NCBI RefSeq assembly: GCF_014054525.1
Contig: NZ_CP059564.1
Location: forward strand, 134,357 to 198,356
DNA length: 64,000 nucleotides
DNA from: Alysiella filiformis
GTDB taxonomy: Bacteria; Pseudomonadota; Gammaproteobacteria; Burkholderiales; Neisseriaceae
Direction of reading: 5' to 3'
In this document: positions 62,184-64,000 of the stretch, one piece after another
How positions within the stretch are numbered: the stretch's first letter is position 1
How the letters are laid out: each line of letters starts with the position of its first letter
Translations under genes and position numbers: made by a program
Notes under the pieces: generated by a model
What the model saw: the letters and a program-made list of their open reading frames with translations, nothing else
Told to the model about the DNA's origin: nothing
Databases searched by the model: none

Positions 62184-62681
62184 TCAAATGGGTAAATAAC
62201 CTTGAAATTCAATCGCTTTTGCTTGACCATTTGGATTGGGGCGCAAATGGACAAACCAATCGTGAAATTGATTGAGCTGCAAAATATTGTCCACATCTTT
62301 CAAATTGTCTTTGTGCTGCTGATTGGCGTGCGGCAACAGCGTGGCAAGGGCTTGGCGTTTCGCGTCTTGCTCATCGCTTGCCACAAACAAATCAAAGGCG
62401 TGCAATTCCGCCAAATCGCCCTCTTGATACGCCCCCACATTCACAAAAAACAATTTTTCAGGCAATTCATGGGCTTGATTTTGCAAGACAATATCGTAGC
62501 CAGCCACCCAGTTGATTTCGCGCCAACCGTCTATGTGCAAACGCGCATCGGTGTGCGCCCAAATGCGTTTCAAATCGGCAAAAGCCGCTTGGGGCGTGGG
62601 CGCAACGGCAAATTGCACATCGTGCATTTCCAAATTGGCGTGTGGCATTTGTATGCCCAAATAAAATTGGTAGAGTTTCAT
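62184..62681 (-). CDS. DUF1543-like protein
   Basis: This 165-residue cytoplasmic protein starts MKLYQFYLGIQMPHANLEMHD. It contains EKLFFVNVGAYQEGDLAELHAFDLFVASDEQDAKRQA (in parts), which fits DUF1543, a family with a duplicated KLFFVxxGGY unit. Function is unknown. CAAAGGAAAATCAAC before the ATG gives AAAGGA. Confidence 0.75.
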   Translation of the reverse strand: MKLYQFYLGIQMPHANLEMHDVQFAVAPTPQAAFADLKRIWAHTDARLHIDGWREINWVAGYDIVLQNQAHELPEKLFFVNVGAYQEGDLAELHAFDLFVASDEQDAKRQALATLLPHANQQHKDNLKDVDNILQLNQFHDWFVHLRPNPNGQAKAIEFQGYLPI

Positions 62682-62728
62682 GTTGATTTTCCTTTGTTTT
62701 TTTGGATTTCAGGCTGCCTGAAACTTCA

Positions 62729-64000
62729 TTAACGCACACGTTTCACAATGGGCAAGCCTGTTTTTTGGTGGATTTGGTTGATGATTTTTTCTGCCGAATC
62801 GCTTTTGCCCAAAAACACATCGTGGCTGCCTGCAACACCAATCAACCAAATTTCATTGTTCACCTCCCACGATATGCCGATAAATTCATCAATCGCTTGC
62901 GTTTTTTCAGGCAGCCAACGCAGAAAAGGGTTCATTTTGTGGTAGGTCAAACGGTTGGTGGACGCGTCAAACGTCAATTTGCGCGACAAAAACGCATTGC
63001 GCCAAATGTCCACCAAAGCAGAAACAATCAGCAACACCAACAGCATGCCCGAAAAAACCGACTCGCCAGACGACCCAAACACATTTAGCAATAAAATCAA
63101 TGCACCAATCAACACCAGCAAAACGGTGTTCATCAACAACTTTTTGCGTGAAAACAACGCAAATTCAGCCGATTGCCGCACCAAATGGCGATGAATTTGT
63201 GGCACATCTTTTTGGGGAAAAGTTTTATCTAATTGATTATATTGATACATTTTCCAAGTCGCATAGCCCCCCGACCAAGCATAAGCCGTAAAAGCCCAGC
63301 CCAATATTGCCCAAAGCAACACCAAAAACCCATTTTCAGCCAGCCCAAAAGCCGCATAAAACAAACCACCGCCCATCGCCGCCCACACCGTTGCCCAAAT
63401 GCCACGCAAAATCAATATGCCATTACTGGGGCGTTGGGCGTGGGCTGCCAGCGCGGTTTGTGCTGCGGCTGCCCGAAAATGCGTGGGGTAAGCAGCGCGT
63501 TCGCCTTGTGCCGCGTGGTCAATGTGGCTCAAACCCAACATCGGCAACTGCATGATTTTGGAGATTTTTTGATATTCAGATTGGAGATTCAGGCTGCCCC
63601 CTTGATTGGGGAAAATGCGGTTAATTTCCGTTTCGCTCACGCCATCTTGGTGCAACAAAATCATGCGCCCATATTGTGCGGTGTGCGCCGAATAAACAGC
63701 CTCTGCTTTAATGCCAACAAATTGATTGATATGATGAATTTCCAAATCATGCCATGTGTTGATGTGCCATTGCCCCAAAATTAATTGACGCGAATTGGGG
63801 TCGTAACGCCACAATTTAATTTGACACAATTTGCGTACCACCCACCACAAAGCCACGCTCCAAATGGCAAACCACAAACCGTCCCACAACCATGTTGTGG
63901 CATGACTTGGCACATCAAAAACCTGTAAATACAACAACAAAGCCATATCCCATGCCTTGCCCAACCAGAAAAAACCCAACAAACAAAGCAGAAACACACA
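62729..64000 (-). CDS. Multi-spanning membrane protein (cut by the window edge)
   Basis: At least 422 residues are encoded. The frame remains open to the right edge, so the N terminus is outside the window. There are about six membrane helices, grouped as 1-2 at the start, 2 near the middle (ILRGIWATVWAAMGGGLFY, VLLWAILGWAFTAYAW) and 2 near residue 300. Two similar soluble domains are present: RQLILGQWHINTWHDLEIHHI and RLTYHKMNPFLRWLPEKTQAI, which look like a duplicated PH-like unit. I do not recognise a family. Confidence 0.65.
   Translation of the reverse strand, partial: CVFLLCLLGFFWLGKAWDMALLLYLQVFDVPSHATTWLWDGLWFAIWSVALWWVVRKLCQIKLWRYDPNSRQLILGQWHINTWHDLEIHHINQFVGIKAEAVYSAHTAQYGRMILLHQDGVSETEINRIFPNQGGSLNLQSEYQKISKIMQLPMLGLSHIDHAAQGERAAYPTHFRAAAAQTALAAHAQRPSNGILILRGIWATVWAAMGGGLFYAAFGLAENGFLVLLWAILGWAFTAYAWSGGYATWKMYQYNQLDKTFPQKDVPQIHRHLVRQSAEFALFSRKKLLMNTVLLVLIGALILLLNVFGSSGESVFSGMLLVLLIVSALVDIWRNAFLSRKLTFDASTNRLTYHKMNPFLRWLPEKTQAIDEFIGISWEVNNEIWLIGVAGSHDVFLGKSDSAEKIINQIHQKTGLPIVKRVR

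Overview
The window looks like chromosomal DNA of a beta-proteobacterium of the family Neisseriaceae. The main evidence is a near-palindromic 15-mer, TTCAGGC(A/T)GCCTGAA, scattered through it. One strand of this 15-mer reads AGGCAGCCTGAA and the other AGGCTGCCTGAA, the two DNA-uptake-sequence (DUS) dialects described for Kingella and for Simonsiella-type Neisseriaceae. Gene content agrees: a split 2-methylcitrate locus with acnD, an azurin lipoprotein, HemO-type heme oxygenase, a NadA-like trimeric adhesin, a neisserial porin and an EFDD-type RelA. I cannot name the species; Simonsiella, Alysiella, Conchiformibius or Kingella relatives fit.

Layout. 1-12 kb holds propionate catabolism on the minus strand (partial acnD, prpC, prpB, prpF). 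It is interrupted by a VapBC-type toxin-antitoxin pair, small transport and acetyltransferase genes, and an AT-rich secreted serine protease plus lipoprotein pair. 12-16 kb has azurin and a putrescine-type ABC transporter (potGHI). 16-25 kb contains fur, bamE, dapB, a hydrolase, a DUF4198 protein behind a very good Zur box, the NadA-like adhesin, heme oxygenase with a Fur-like box, dps, an rsmI paralogue and a phosphoesterase. 25-39 kb holds the queuosine genes yhhQ, queF, queC and a frameshifted queA, two BrnT/BrnA-like toxin-antitoxin pairs, nadD, dsbB, dnaE, pssA, nhaA and a secreted nuclease.

39.3-47.9 kb is an integrated satellite-like element in tRNA-Leu(TAG). It has an integrase with an internal TAG, an AlpA-like regulator, an array of GGTTGTTAT iterons, a possible C4-type regulatory RNA, small ORFs, a zinc-finger/TOPRIM primase and a DUF927 ATPase. 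No capsid or packaging genes are visible. Its right edge carries the footprint of a second integrase and is followed by a YafO-type toxin-antitoxin pair. 48-59 kb is core genome again (relA, rimI, porin, rsmI, gyrB). 59-64 kb is a run of small membrane and secreted proteins, including four tandem paralogues of an unrecognised three-helix family.

The intergenic space is unusually structured. I see at least three dispersed short inverted-repeat families: a ~152-bp element with 16-bp terminal repeats GAAACCTTTGCAAAAC, a ~175-bp element with AACGYGA..CGGGATAA ends, and a ~67-bp hairpin GTAGGGTGC..GCACCCTAC. In two places one family is nested inside another.

Four genes carry single-base disruptions (protease, queA, integrase, a secreted protein at 59.2-59.7 kb). 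These may be real decay, phase variation or sequencing error; the sequence alone cannot decide.
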